Part shown: positions 37,856 through 46,948 of the stretch, one piece after another
How the letters are laid out: every line of letters starts with the position of its first letter
How positions within the stretch are numbered: the first letter of the stretch is position 1
NCBI RefSeq assembly: GCF_918797525.1
Contig: NZ_OU963893.1
Coordinates: 2,356,001-2,420,000, forward strand
Reading direction: 5' to 3'
DNA: 64,000 nucleotides
Origin: an unidentified bacterial endosymbiont
GTDB taxonomy: Bacteria > Pseudomonadota > Gammaproteobacteria > Enterobacterales > Enterobacteriaceae
Program-made: the position numbers and the translations under genes
Notes under the pieces: model-generated
Told to the model about the DNA's origin: nothing
What the model saw: only the letters and a program-made list of their open reading frames with translations
Databases searched by the model: none

Positions 37856-38452
37856 ATGATGACAATAGACGACCATTACTTCAGTGAAAAATATGGCCTG
37901 ACCCGTACGCACTCAGAGGTGCTGTACAGTGTTGGGCAGGTGAAACCGGGGAAGACCCTCGATCTCGGGTGCGGCAACGGGCGTAACAGCCTGTACCTTG
38001 CGGCCAACGGTTATGATGTGACGGCATGGGATAAAAATGCCATGAGCATCGACACTATCGAACGCATCAAAGCGGCGGAGGGGATTACCCATCTGCAAAC
38101 GGCCCTTAAGGATCTGAACAGCCTGCGCTTTGAGGGTGAGTACGATTTTATTCTCTCTACCGTGGTGATGATGTTCCTGGAAGCGAAAACTATCCCTGGT
38201 CTTATCGCCAATATGCAGCGTTGCACCAGCCCAGGCGGCTATAATCTGATTGTTGCCGCCATGGATACCGCAGATTATCCCTGTACCGTCGGCTTCCCGT
38301 TCGCCTTCAAAGCCGACGAACTACGCAACTACTATAGCGGCTGGCAGTTGCTCAAATACAACGAAGAGGTCGGTGAGTTGCACCGCACCGACGCCAACGG
38401 TCAACGCATCAAGCTGCGTTTTGCCACCCTACTGGCGCGCAAGCCCGCTTAA
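37856..38452 (+). CDS. tehB: Tellurite methyltransferase TehB
   Basis: 198 residues, close to E. coli TehB. SAM-dependent methyltransferase: motif [21 protein letters not shown], then AWDKNAMSI and [20 protein letters not shown]. TehB methylates tellurite/selenite with SAM in the cytoplasm. The first two codons are both ATG, so the start could be 37859. tehA, the membrane partner that precedes tehB in E. coli, is absent; only a 140-bp promoter gap separates tehB from divergent ydcK. Confidence 0.93.
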   Translation: MMTIDDHYFSEKYGLTRTHSEVLYSVGQVKPGKTLDLGCGNGRNSLYLAANGYDVTAWDKNAMSIDTIERIKAAEGITHLQTALKDLNSLRFEGEYDFILSTVVMMFLEAKTIPGLIANMQRCTSPGGYNLIVAAMDTADYPCTVGFPFAFKADELRNYYSGWQLLKYNEEVGELHRTDANGQRIKLRFATLLARKPA

Positions 38453-38618
38453 CGCGCGCCCCGGGATAAGCCCCGCAAGGCATAATTTTCACAGCCCGGA
38501 ACCTGTCCTGGCAGCCTTTTTGCAAACTGTGCTGCCTGCATCATTTTTTGCCACAACAAAGACGCTCAGCTTTTGCTATAACTTCAACTGCATACTTTAC
38601 ATAACATGGAATTCCATC

Positions 38619-39293
38619 ATGCGTACTCACACTTTTGTTAAAGTCGCAGTGCTTTCTGGTCTGTTGGCGTTGGCGGGTTGTGCCTCGAAAGTGGCCGCCC
38701 CCGACCAATTTTCAGGCTTTTTAAAAGATTATTCAGGCTTGCAGGAAACCACCTCAGCAACCGGTAAACCCGTGCTGCGTTGGGTAGATCCGTCGTTCAA
38801 TAAATCTCACTATGATAATATTGTCTGGAATTCGATTACCTATTATCCGGTGCCAAAACCTTCCACACAAATTGGTCAAAGAACGCTGGATGAATTGCTG
38901 AACTACACCAATACCAAAATGAAAACCGCCATTGCTCAGCGGATGCCAATCGTGACGACGCCGGGTCCGCGCAGCCTGATCTTCCGCGGCGCTATTACCG
39001 GCGTCAGTTCCAAAGCCGAAGGATTGCAGTTCTATGAAGTGGTGCCGGTGGCGCTGCTGGTTGCAGGTACGCAAATGGCCTCTGGTCACCGCACCATGGA
39101 CACGCACCTGTTCTTTGAAGGTGAGCTGATTGATGCCAACACCGGTAAGCCGGTGGTTAGAGTGGTTCGTAAAGGCGAAGGTAAAGAGCTCAATAACGAG
39201 AGCACGCCTTTAACGTTCGCCACCCTGAAACAGGTTGTTGATGATATGGCGACCGATGCCACCATGTTTGATGTGAATAAAACGGCAAAATAA
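38619..39293 (+). CDS. ydcL: DUF3313 lipoprotein YdcL
   Basis: 224 residues with a lipoprotein signal ending LLALAGC (Cys21 the expected lipidated residue), then a body very close to E. coli YdcL (SGLQETTSATGKPVLRWVDP; NESTPLTFATLKQVVDDMAT). The start at 38619 is set by the signal peptide; the longer upstream frame is an overlap with tehB. Residue 22 is Ala, so it should go to the outer membrane. The function is unknown. Confidence 0.92.
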   Translation: MRTHTFVKVAVLSGLLALAGCASKVAAPDQFSGFLKDYSGLQETTSATGKPVLRWVDPSFNKSHYDNIVWNSITYYPVPKPSTQIGQRTLDELLNYTNTKMKTAIAQRMPIVTTPGPRSLIFRGAITGVSSKAEGLQFYEVVPVALLVAGTQMASGHRTMDTHLFFEGELIDANTGKPVVRVVRKGEGKELNNESTPLTFATLKQVVDDMATDATMFDVNKTAK

Positions 39294-39301
39294 TGGAAAA
39301 C

Positions 39302-39326
39302 GGCCTGCGCACTGCAGGCCTTTTTT
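39302..39326 (+). terminator. Intrinsic terminator of ydcL
   Basis: GGCCTGC-GCACT-GCAGGCC followed by TTTTTT, 8 bases after the ydcL stop. It overlaps the 3' end of convergent ydcO, for which it may serve as a weaker terminator (GTTTTCC on that side). Confidence 0.9.
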
Positions 39327-40491
39327 ACGCTGGACGTAAGCGTAAGAGAACGGCGTAATATATCCCGCCCAGCGCCAGTCCCCAGAAGGCAGAACCCATC
39401 CCCAGGATCGTTGTCCCACTGGCGGTCACCAGAAAAGTGACAATGGCGGCGTCACGTTCCGCGTCACTATTCAGCGCCTGAAACAAACTCCCGCCAAGGG
39501 TACTCACTAGCGCCAGACCGGCCAGCATCTGGATCCCGCTCTGCGGCAGCGCGGCCATCAAACCGGTAATCGAGCCGCCGAAGAGACCGGCCAGTAGATA
39601 AAATAGCCCTGCGGCGACGGCGGCGTGCCACCGTTTGTCGGGATCCGGATGCGCGTCCGGGCTGTGGCAAATCGCCGCGGTGATAGCGGCGATGCAGATG
39701 GAAAACACGCCGAAGGGAGATAACAGCAGCCCCAGCCCCCCGGTGAAGATAATCAGCCCAGACGCTGGCAGCGGATATCCCGAGGCTTTCAGCGTGGCGA
39801 AGCCGGGGGCGTTTTGTGAAGCCATGGTCACGAGGAAGAAGGGTACACCAATACTCACCAGACTTTTGAAGGTCAACGTCGGGGCGATAAATTGCGGTGC
39901 CACGACGGAGATGGCAAGATTTTCAGTGACAACGTCACCTCCCAGCCAGGCCACAATGCCACCGGCCAGCAGCGTGGCGAGGATGGCGCAGCGGGGGGCA
40001 AGCGCTTTGGTTAATAGCCATACCGCCAGCATGCTGGCGCAAAGCAAAAAATGGCCCTCCAGTTGGATAAATGCCTGCAGACCAAAGCGCAACAGCACGC
40101 CTGCCAGCATGGCGGCGGCGAGCGTATGCGGAATAATCTTCATCAGGCGGGAAAATAAGCCGGTCACGCCTCACAGCAGAATAAGGGCATTGGTAAAGAT
40201 AAACACGCCGATGGTTTCGGAAAGCGTCACGCCCTGAAGGCTGGTGGCTAATAGCGCCGCGCCGGGGGTTGACCAGGCAGTGAGCACCGGCGCCTTATAC
40301 CACCAGGAAAGGACCAGTGTGCTGATACCCATCCCGATTCCGAGCGCCGTCATCCAGCCGGCTATCTGCTGGGCATTCGCGCCTGCCGCTGCGGCTGCCT
40401 GCCAGATGATGGCCGCCGAACTGGCATACCCCACCAGGACGGCGACAAAACCAGCGAGCGCGGCAGGTATGAGATGGGGTGAAGGGCGCAT
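39325..40491 (-). pseudogene. ydcO: BenE-family transporter YdcO, interrupted by one in-frame TGA
   Basis: The first 106 codons (MRPSPHLIPAALAGFVAVLV...) end at a TGA at 40171-40173. The same reading frame continues at once (GVTGLFSRLMKIIPHTLAAA) for 281 more codons to 39325. Joined, about 388 residues match the ~390 of the E. coli benzoate:H+ symporter-like membrane protein YdcO, with about 11-12 hydrophobic helices. Only one stop breaks an otherwise well-preserved gene, so the loss is recent or the base is miscalled. A GTG at 40167 could start a C-terminal piece, but it would lack the first helices. It is divergent from sutR as in E. coli. Confidence 0.85.
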
Positions 40492-40534
40492 GCGAACTCC
40501 GTTGTGCGTTTTAGCGTCCGATATAAGGTAGCAC

Positions 40535-40552
40535 TGTGCGCTATAGCGTACA
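40535..40552. promoter_or_regulatory. Palindrome in the ydcO-sutR divergent promoter
   Basis: TGT-G-CGCTATAGCG-T-ACA is an 18-bp near-perfect inverted repeat between the divergent genes, 31 bp before the sutR start. Its position suits a SutR autoregulatory operator; this is inference from symmetry and place only. Confidence 0.35.
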
Positions 40553-40583
40553 AGTGATATACTTAATACCTTCAGGAGGGAAA

Positions 40584-41111
40584 ATGGACATTACACAACA
40601 TCTGGCAAGCACGTTAAAAAAGCAGCGTCAGGCGCGCGGCTGGAGTCTGTCGAAGCTGGCGGAAGAGAGCGGTGTGTCGAAGGCGATGCTGGGGCAAATT
40701 GAGCGCAATGAGTCCAGCCCAACGGTCTCTACACTGTGGAAGATAGCCACCGGGCTAAACGTGCCATTCTCAACATTCATCACCCCAGAGACCGACCGAC
40801 CGGCGGTCTTTGATCCCCAGCAGCAGGCCATGGTCGTGAAACCGCTATTCCCCTGGGATGAGGCGCTTAAATTCGACCATTTCTCCATCACCCTGGCGCC
40901 GGGAGCCATGAGCGAGTCTAAGCCGCATGAGGCGGGGGTGATTGAACATGTGGTGGTGGTTAGCGGTGAGCTGGAGATGCAAATCGACGGTGAGTGGCGG
41001 ACGATTAAGGCCGATACCGGTGTGCGTTTTGCAGGGGATAAACCGCATGCCTACCGCAACAGCAGCACGCTGACAGTGCATTTTCACTCTCTCATTCATT
41101 ATCCCCATTAA
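40584..41111 (+). CDS. sutR: HTH-cupin regulator SutR (YdcN)
   Basis: 175 residues. Xre-type helix-turn-helix at about 5-62 (SKLAEESGVSKAMLGQIERN; SSPTVSTLWKIATGLNVPFS), then a C-terminal cupin domain (PHEAGVIEHVVVVSGELEMQ; HFHSLIHYPH). It is near-identical in motifs to E. coli SutR/YdcN, a regulator of sulfur-utilisation genes. The start is the ATG after AGGAGG; an in-frame upstream start at 40536 would read through the promoter. Confidence 0.92.
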   Translation: MDITQHLASTLKKQRQARGWSLSKLAEESGVSKAMLGQIERNESSPTVSTLWKIATGLNVPFSTFITPETDRPAVFDPQQQAMVVKPLFPWDEALKFDHFSITLAPGAMSESKPHEAGVIEHVVVVSGELEMQIDGEWRTIKADTGVRFAGDKPHAYRNSSTLTVHFHSLIHYPH

Positions 41112-41191
41112 AGCCTTGCAAAACGGTTTCACTGTCGCAAACTTCTGACTACAATAGCCGCCATTTTGACCCTAACGGATAACGACGACGT

Positions 41192-43156
41192 ATGCGCCTG
41201 CACTCTCATCATCTTGAACTTTTAAGCCCGGCCCGTGACGCCGCCATTGCCCGGGAAGCGATCCTTCACGGCGCGGATGCGGTCTACATCGGTGGCCCGG
41301 GCTTTGGTGCTCGCCATAACGCCAGCAACAGCCTGAGCGATATTGCCGGGCTGATCCCGTTCGCCCATCGTTTTGGCGCGAAAGTGTTCGTGACCCTCAA
41401 CACCATTCTGCATGATGATGAACTGGAACCTGCGCAGCGTTTGATTACCGACCTTTACCAGACCGGAGTGGATGCCCTGATCGTTCAGGACATGGGCGTG
41501 CTGGCGCTGGATATTCCGCCCATTGAATTGCACGCCAGCACCCAGTGTGATATCCGCACGGTAGAGAAGGCGAAGTTTCTTTCCGACGTCGGGTTTTCTC
41601 AGATTGTCCTCGCGCGCGAGCTGAACCTGAACCAGATCCGCGATATTCACCAGGCGACGGATGCGACCATCGAGTTCTTCATCCACGGCGCGTTGTGCGT
41701 GGCCTATTCCGGGCAGTGCAATATCTCCCACGCGCAGACCGGACGCAGCGCCAACCGTGGGGATTGCTCCCAGGCTTGCCGTTTGCCGTATACTCTGAAA
41801 GACGACCAGGGCCGCGTTGTGGCGTTCGAAAAACACCTGCTGTCGATGAAAGATAACGATCAGACCGCCAACCTTGGCGCGTTGATTGACGCGGGCGTGC
41901 GTTCCTTCAAGATTGAAGGACGTTACAAAGATATGAGTTACGTGAAGAACATCACCGCGCACTATCGTCAGATGCTTGATGCCATTATTGAAGACCGGAG
42001 CGACCTGGCGCGCGCCTCGGCGGGCCGTACTGAACATTTCTTTATACCATCGACGGATAAAACCTTTCACCGCGGCAGCACTGACTATTTCGTGAATGCC
42101 CGTAAAGACGATATCGGCGCGTTTGATTCACCGAAGTTTATCGGCCTGCCGGTGGGTGAAGTGCTGAACGTGGCGAAAGATCACCTTGATGTGTCGGTCA
42201 CGGAGCCGCTGGCAAACGGCGATGGGCTGAACGTGATGATCAAGCGTGAAGTGGTCGGTTTTCGCGCTAACACGGTGGAAAAGACCGGAGAGAATCGCTA
42301 CCGCGTATGGCCCAATGAGATGCCTGCCGACCTCTGTAAAGCCCGTCCGAACGCCGCCCTGAACCGTAATCTCGATCACAACTGGCAACAGGCGTTGCTG
42401 AAAACCTCCAGCGAGCGCCGCATTGCGGTGGATATCGAACTGGACGGTTGGGAGGAGCAACTGATCCTGACCATGACCTGTGAGGATGGTATCAGCGTCA
42501 CACATACGCTTGACGGTCTGTTCGAGGTGGCAAATAATCCGCTGAAAGCGCTTAACAGCCTGAAGGATGGCGTGGCTAAACTGGGGCAGACCCTCTATTA
42601 TGCGCGCACTGTCACCGTCAATTTGCCGGATGCGCTGTTTGTGCCGAACAGCCTGTTAAATTCGTTCCGGCGTGAAACCGCGGAGTTGCTCGACAACGCT
42701 CGTCTGGCAAACTACCCGCGCGGCAGCCGCAAGGCTGAAACCGTTCCTGCGCCGGTTTACCCGGACAGCCATTTGTCTTTCCTCGCTAATGTGTACAACC
42801 ATAAAGCGCGTGAATTTTATCATCGTCACGGCGTGCAATTGATAGATGCGGCGTATGAAGCGCATGAAGAGAAGGGCGATGTGCCGGTCATGATCACCAA
42901 ACATTGCCTGCGATTTGCCTTTAACCTGTGCCCGAAACAGGCAAAAGGCAGCATTAAGAGCTGGAAAGCAACGCCAATGCAGTTGGTAAACGGCGATGAA
43001 GTGCTGACGCTTAAGTTTGATTGCCGCCCTTGTGAAATGCACGTAATCGGCAAGATGAAAAATCACATATTCAAAACGCCACAGCCAGGCAGCATTGTGG
43101 CTTCCGTCAGCCCGGAAGAGCTAATGAAAACCCTGCCAAAGCGCAAGGGTAATTAA
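41192..43156 (+). CDS. rlhA: 23S rRNA 5-hydroxycytidine C2501 synthase RlhA (YdcP), U32 family
   Basis: 654 residues, close to E. coli RlhA/YdcP throughout. U32 features: HLELLSPARDAAIAREAILH, GADAVYIGGPGFGARHNASN, and the Cys-rich set QCNISHAQTGRSANRGDCSQ and ACRLPYTLKDDQG expected to hold an Fe-S cluster. A C-terminal extension has CLRFAFNLCPKQAKG and FDCRPCEMHVIGKMKNHIF. It hydroxylates C2501 of 23S rRNA, using prephenate as a known co-requirement of the family. The ATG is 80 bp after sutR. Confidence 0.95.
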   Translation: MRLHSHHLELLSPARDAAIAREAILHGADAVYIGGPGFGARHNASNSLSDIAGLIPFAHRFGAKVFVTLNTILHDDELEPAQRLITDLYQTGVDALIVQDMGVLALDIPPIELHASTQCDIRTVEKAKFLSDVGFSQIVLARELNLNQIRDIHQATDATIEFFIHGALCVAYSGQCNISHAQTGRSANRGDCSQACRLPYTLKDDQGRVVAFEKHLLSMKDNDQTANLGALIDAGVRSFKIEGRYKDMSYVKNITAHYRQMLDAIIEDRSDLARASAGRTEHFFIPSTDKTFHRGSTDYFVNARKDDIGAFDSPKFIGLPVGEVLNVAKDHLDVSVTEPLANGDGLNVMIKREVVGFRANTVEKTGENRYRVWPNEMPADLCKARPNAALNRNLDHNWQQALLKTSSERRIAVDIELDGWEEQLILTMTCEDGISVTHTLDGLFEVANNPLKALNSLKDGVAKLGQTLYYARTVTVNLPDALFVPNSLLNSFRRETAELLDNARLANYPRGSRKAETVPAPVYPDSHLSFLANVYNHKAREFYHRHGVQLIDAAYEAHEEKGDVPVMITKHCLRFAFNLCPKQAKGSIKSWKATPMQLVNGDEVLTLKFDCRPCEMHVIGKMKNHIFKTPQPGSIVASVSPEELMKTLPKRKGN

Positions 43157-43378
43157 TTAGCAAAAAAAATCCATCAATCAAAGTTAGCGCAGAGTGCGTC
43201 ACTTTTGGGCGATGGATAATGTTTATACACGAATAACGTAGCCGGAATTAAATTAGGAATTGGATGAAAAATTAAGAAAAACCCAAAAAAAACCACCAAT
43301 TCTGGTGTCCCGGGAAGGCAGAAATTAAAGAAAAGTCCTATATAATAAGACTTTCTGGCTATGGAACAGGTCTTTTCA

Positions 43379-43741
43379 ATGAATAAGCTATTGGGTCTTG
43401 GGCTTCTGGTCGTTGCCGTGGGGGCAACGGCATCAGCGAGCTATGACTGGGATGATAAACCGGAATTTATTCAGTCTGCGGAAACTCGGGTAGGATCATA
43501 TTTAACCAGTGATTACGGCAAAGTCGTCTGTAGCAGCACCAGAATAAACGAACAACGCTGGGATTTAGGCTGTATCAATCAGGCGAAGGGAAAAATGTTC
43601 CAGTATGCGGTCTATTCTGCCGACCAGGCGCCGTATGCGGTTTCCCGGCCTTTCTATCTTGAAGCCATTAATGAAGACGCGAAACAGAGCGCCGAACAGG
43701 GCTTGATGCATTATTTGCAAATTAACACCAAAACGAGCTGA
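43379..43741 (+). CDS. Small secreted protein of unknown function
   Basis: 120 residues from MNKLLGLGLLVVAVGATASA, a clear Sec signal peptide, followed by SYDWDDKPEFIQSAETRVGS. There are two cysteines (VVCSSTR and LGCINQA) that could form a periplasmic disulfide. A start six codons upstream (43361) would push the signal peptide inward, so I choose 43379, behind ACAGG. The gap 43157-43378 has only a TATAAT-like box at 43341-43346. I do not recognise a family. Confidence 0.7.
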   Translation: MNKLLGLGLLVVAVGATASASYDWDDKPEFIQSAETRVGSYLTSDYGKVVCSSTRINEQRWDLGCINQAKGKMFQYAVYSADQAPYAVSRPFYLEAINEDAKQSAEQGLMHYLQINTKTS

Positions 43742-43856
43742 CGCCCTGTTTACCCTCTGTTGAGTTAATGAATGTTAGGGTAGTCATCGATCCGCTGCCC
43801 GGCATGCCGTGTCGGGACGTAGAGACCAAAATACAAATCTATCCATGCAAGCATTT

Positions 43857-43882
43857 ACCGCCAGATAATGGCGGTTTTTTTT
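43857..43882 (+). terminator. Intrinsic terminator
   Basis: ACCGCCA-GATAA-TGGCGGT followed by a run of eight T. It lies 115 bp after the small secreted-protein gene and 7 bases from the end of convergent ftrA. Confidence 0.88.
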
Positions 43883-43888
43883 GCCTGT

Positions 43889-44902
43889 TTACCGGCAGTA
43901 ACGGGCAAACTGTTTGCGGTATTGCGCAGGCGAGAGCGCGAAATGCTGGCGGAAGTGATGGCGCAGGGTTGCCGCCTGCACGAAACCGGTTTGCTCAGCA
44001 ATACAGTCAATGCTTAAACGACTGCTCTCGAGATAATCTTTTGCCCGTAGCAGCCGGGCATTGATGAGCCAGCGTGCGGGCGTGGTTCCCGTTGCATCCT
44101 GAAAGCGGCGCAGAAAGGTGCGCGGGCTCATGCCAACCCGACGTGCCAGCGAGTCAATGCTGTGGGATACGGCCAGATGGTTATGCAGAAAATCAAACAA
44201 CTGCCCCAGACGCTGGCTTTCGCGCAATTGTGCCACCGGGCGGTTGAGCTGTTGCGGTTGCGCGCCATCCCGATGCGCGGGAATAACCAGACGGCGCGCA
44301 ACGTGGTTAGCGGTTTCCACGCCAAATTCCCGGCGCACCAGATGCAGACACAGGTCGATACCTGCCGCACTGCCTGCGGACGTCAGGATATCGCCCTCAT
44401 CCTGATAGAGTACATCCTCAATCACGCTAATCGCCGGATAACGGCGCTGAAGGGCATCCGTATATCGCCAGTGGGTGGTGGCTTTACGCCCGTTAAGCAG
44501 ACCGGATGCCGCCAGCACAAAGACCCCGGAACAGATCGATAACAACCGGCACCCGCGTGCATGGGCGTCATGTAACGCTTCACAGAGCGCGTCAGGAACC
44601 GGTTCATCCAGACCTCGCCAGCCGGGCACAACGATCGCATCGGCAGATGCAAGCAGGCTCAAATCACCATCGGTCATGATGCGGATCCCGCCCGTTGCGC
44701 GCAGCTCGCCGCTTTCTACGCCCGCCACGGCAAAGCGATACCACTCATCCCCCAGTTCCGGTCGTGGCAGACCAAAAATTTCAACCGCCACGCCAAATTC
44801 AAAGGTGCATAGACCGTCATACGCCAGCACCACGACCAGCGGACGGTAAACCTGTCTTAAGTTTGTCATCTTTTTGCTGTTTTCTGGCATAAGTGGGCAC
44901 AT
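43889..44902 (-). CDS. ftrA: GlxA-family regulator FtrA (DJ-1/PfpI domain + AraC HTH)
   Basis: 337 residues (or 326 from a later ATG, MTNLRQVYRPLVVVLAYDGL). The N-terminal half is a DJ-1/PfpI-like domain with the nucleophile-elbow Cys in LLSICSGVFVLAASG. The C-terminal half has two AraC-type HTHs (SIDSLARRVGMSPRTFLRRF; SIDCIAEQTGFVQAATLRHH) and ends with the family signature HFALSPAQYRKQF. It is divergent from a rhodanese gene across about 60 bp, an arrangement seen with FtrA elsewhere, so it probably controls that gene. Confidence 0.88.
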   Translation of the reverse strand: MCPLMPENSKKMTNLRQVYRPLVVVLAYDGLCTFEFGVAVEIFGLPRPELGDEWYRFAVAGVESGELRATGGIRIMTDGDLSLLASADAIVVPGWRGLDEPVPDALCEALHDAHARGCRLLSICSGVFVLAASGLLNGRKATTHWRYTDALQRRYPAISVIEDVLYQDEGDILTSAGSAAGIDLCLHLVRREFGVETANHVARRLVIPAHRDGAQPQQLNRPVAQLRESQRLGQLFDFLHNHLAVSHSIDSLARRVGMSPRTFLRRFQDATGTTPARWLINARLLRAKDYLESSRLSIDCIAEQTGFVQAATLRHHFRQHFALSPAQYRKQFARYCR

Positions 44903-44963
44903 TCACTGGGTGAATTTATGGATAGAGTAGTGTTAACACAAACGCCAAAGATGAGGAAGGACC

Positions 44964-45377
44964 ATGAGCTATGTTACTGAATTTCCGGCTGCAGAGCCGC
45001 AGGAAGCTGTTGCCCATTTTCTGCGCCGCCTGAGCCTGGAGACTGATTGCGCCGACGTGCATCATGCCCTGGTGAACCAGGAGCAGGACTTTGTGCTGCT
45101 GCATGTGGTCGGCAAGGCGGAGCAATTTGCCCGCCAGCATCTACCCGGTGCGTTGCATTTGCCCTGGAGGGAGATCACGGCCGAACGCATGGCGCAATGG
45201 CCTGCCGATACGCTGTTTGTGGTTTACTGCGCAGGGCCGCACTGCAACGGGGCAGACCGGGCGGCACTCAAGCTGGCCCGGCTGGGCTTGCCGGTCAAAA
45301 TGATGCTGGGGGGAATAACCGGCTGGGAAGATGAGCAGTTTGAGTTTGCGCCCCCGTCGGTGCGGGCTTTGCGGTGA
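44964..45377 (+). CDS. Single-domain rhodanese-like sulfurtransferase
   Basis: 137 residues. A rhodanese fold with active-site loop VVYCAGPHCNGADRAALKLA (the first Cys the likely persulfide carrier; HCNG differs from a CRxGxR loop), an ARQHLPGALHLPW pre-motif and the final MMLGGITGWEDE. It has a good ribosome site (AGGAAGG). It is divergent from ftrA, which suggests it is the FtrA target. The thiosulfate or other sulfur donor is not known. Confidence 0.88.
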   Translation: MSYVTEFPAAEPQEAVAHFLRRLSLETDCADVHHALVNQEQDFVLLHVVGKAEQFARQHLPGALHLPWREITAERMAQWPADTLFVVYCAGPHCNGADRAALKLARLGLPVKMMLGGITGWEDEQFEFAPPSVRALR

Positions 45378-45447
45378 AGATGAATTTTTTTCACTGTAGA
45401 TGAAATTTTCTCGTTTGAGGTCATGGCGCAGATATGACATCTTTTTT

Positions 45448-45471
45448 GGACATTTAGACATCCAGAAGTCT
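45448..45471 (+). promoter_or_regulatory. Tandem met boxes (MetJ operator) before the MetE-like gene
   Basis: Three contiguous octamers in exact 8-bp phase, GGACATTT-AGACATCC-AGAAGTCT, resemble the MetJ consensus AGACGTCT (about 5, 5 and 7 of 8 matches by eye). They end 62 bp before the start codon. MetJ binds cooperatively to such tandem boxes when SAM is plentiful. Confidence 0.72.
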
Positions 45472-45533
45472 GTAAATTTAAGAGATGAACTATCACTGTT
45501 GGCAATTATCGCTAACTGATAAAGGAGATCACC

Positions 45534-46637
45534 ATGCAGCGACAACACGCCCCGTACCGCGCCGATGTAGTCGGCAGTTTTTTACGCCCGGATGCCATCA
45601 AACAGGCCCGCCTGAAGTTTGCCAGCGGCGAGATTGATGCCAGCCAGCTTCGCACGGTGGAGGATGAGGCTATCCGCCACGTCGTTGAGCAGCAGTGTGG
45701 CTGCGGGCTGCAGGTGGTTACCGACGGCGAGTTCCGTCGCGCATGGTGGCACTTCGATTTCTTCGACGGCCTGCAGGGCGTGGAGCGTTACGACTCACAA
45801 CAGGGGATCCAGTTCAACGGTGTACAGACCAAAGCCCACGGCGTACGCGTCACCGGCAAGCTGGGCTTTGGCGACCATCCGATGCTGGACGATTTTCGTT
45901 ATCTGAAAAGCATCAGCGGCAATGCAGAGCCGAAGATGACCCTACCCAGCCCAAGCGTGCTGCACTTCCGCGGCGGTCGTAAGGATATTGACGCTACCGT
46001 TTATCCGGACCTGGATGTCTATTTTGACGATCTGGCGACCACCTGGCGCGATGCGATTCAGGCATTTTACAACGCGGGCTGCCGCTATCTGCAGTTGGAT
46101 GATACCGTCTGGGCGTATCTCTGTTCAGACGATCAGCGTCGTCAGATCCGCGAACGGGGTGATGATGCAGACGCGCTGGCACGTATTTATGCCCGCGTGT
46201 TAAACAAAGCTCTGGAAGGCAAACCCGACGATATGACCATTGGTCTGCACGTTTGTCGCGGTAATTTCCGTTCTACCTGGATTTCCGAAGGCGGGTACGA
46301 GCCAGTGGCTGACGTGCTGTTTGGCACGGTCAACGTCGATGCCTTTTTCCTGGAGTACGACAACGATCGTAGCGGTGATTTTGCGCCACTGCGTTTTGTT
46401 CGCCCCGGCAAGCAGCAGGTAGTTCTGGGCCTTATTACCACCAAAAACGGCGAACTGGAAAACCCTGAAGGCGTGAAGGCGCGGCTGCAGGAGGCGGCAA
46501 AATATGTCGCCAGAGAGCAGATTTGCCTTAGCCCGCAGTGTGGCTTTGCCTCTACGGAAGAGGGCAATAGCCTGAACGAAGCCCAGCAGTGGGACAAAGT
46601 GCGCCTGGTCACCCGGATCGCCCGCGAAGTCTGGTAA
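45534..46637 (+). CDS. MetE C-terminal-type cobalamin-independent methionine synthase-like protein
   Basis: 367 residues, a single UROD/MetE-like barrel equal to the catalytic half of MetE (YxjG/YxjH-like). Typical segments: ADVVGSFLRPDAIKQARLKF, VTDGEFRRAWWHFDFF and LQLDDTVWAY. The zinc-site pattern has His and Cys in GLHVCRGN, and a second Cys in SPQCGFASTEEGN. It probably methylates homocysteine from a small methyl donor rather than folate-polyglutamate; the donor is unknown. The strong ribosome site AAAGGAG and upstream met boxes support a sulfur-amino-acid role. Confidence 0.87.
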   Translation: MQRQHAPYRADVVGSFLRPDAIKQARLKFASGEIDASQLRTVEDEAIRHVVEQQCGCGLQVVTDGEFRRAWWHFDFFDGLQGVERYDSQQGIQFNGVQTKAHGVRVTGKLGFGDHPMLDDFRYLKSISGNAEPKMTLPSPSVLHFRGGRKDIDATVYPDLDVYFDDLATTWRDAIQAFYNAGCRYLQLDDTVWAYLCSDDQRRQIRERGDDADALARIYARVLNKALEGKPDDMTIGLHVCRGNFRSTWISEGGYEPVADVLFGTVNVDAFFLEYDNDRSGDFAPLRFVRPGKQQVVLGLITTKNGELENPEGVKARLQEAAKYVAREQICLSPQCGFASTEEGNSLNEAQQWDKVRLVTRIAREVW

Positions 46638-46948
46638 ACCCTTTGCCACAACGCTGCATTATAAAAGTGCAGCAGGGTACTGCAACGTGACGCCCAGCCC
46701 AACATGCTGGGTTTGTTGCAGCAGTGGGGGCACGGTGAAACGGATGAGGCCATACGCCAGGCGCTTGTATGGGGGGGGGAGGAATTGAACGGGTGAGTCC
46801 GCATAACACGTCTTACCGATCTGGGCCAGGCCTTACATATATATACAAATGGAATGCGTTAGCAGTGCGTATTACAGCGAGCAGGACAGGCGGGAATATG
46901 ATTTATATATTCCCGAAGTGTCGTGTGAGGATCGCCACCCGTAATAGA
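46638..46948. other. 311-bp gap with a possible gene remnant
   Basis: Between the MetE-like gene and the convergent nitroreductase. On the plus strand about 46683-46796 reads as LQRDAQPNMLGLLQQWGHGE, then TDEAIRQALVWGG, before a stop. It is coding-like but has no start or ribosome site and may be a 3' relic. I do not recognise it, and no clear terminator was found. Confidence 0.3.

Noticed and set aside
41222..42070. 282-codon minus-strand frame opposite rlhA
   Set aside because: rlhA matches a known family over this whole stretch; the antisense frame has no ribosome site.
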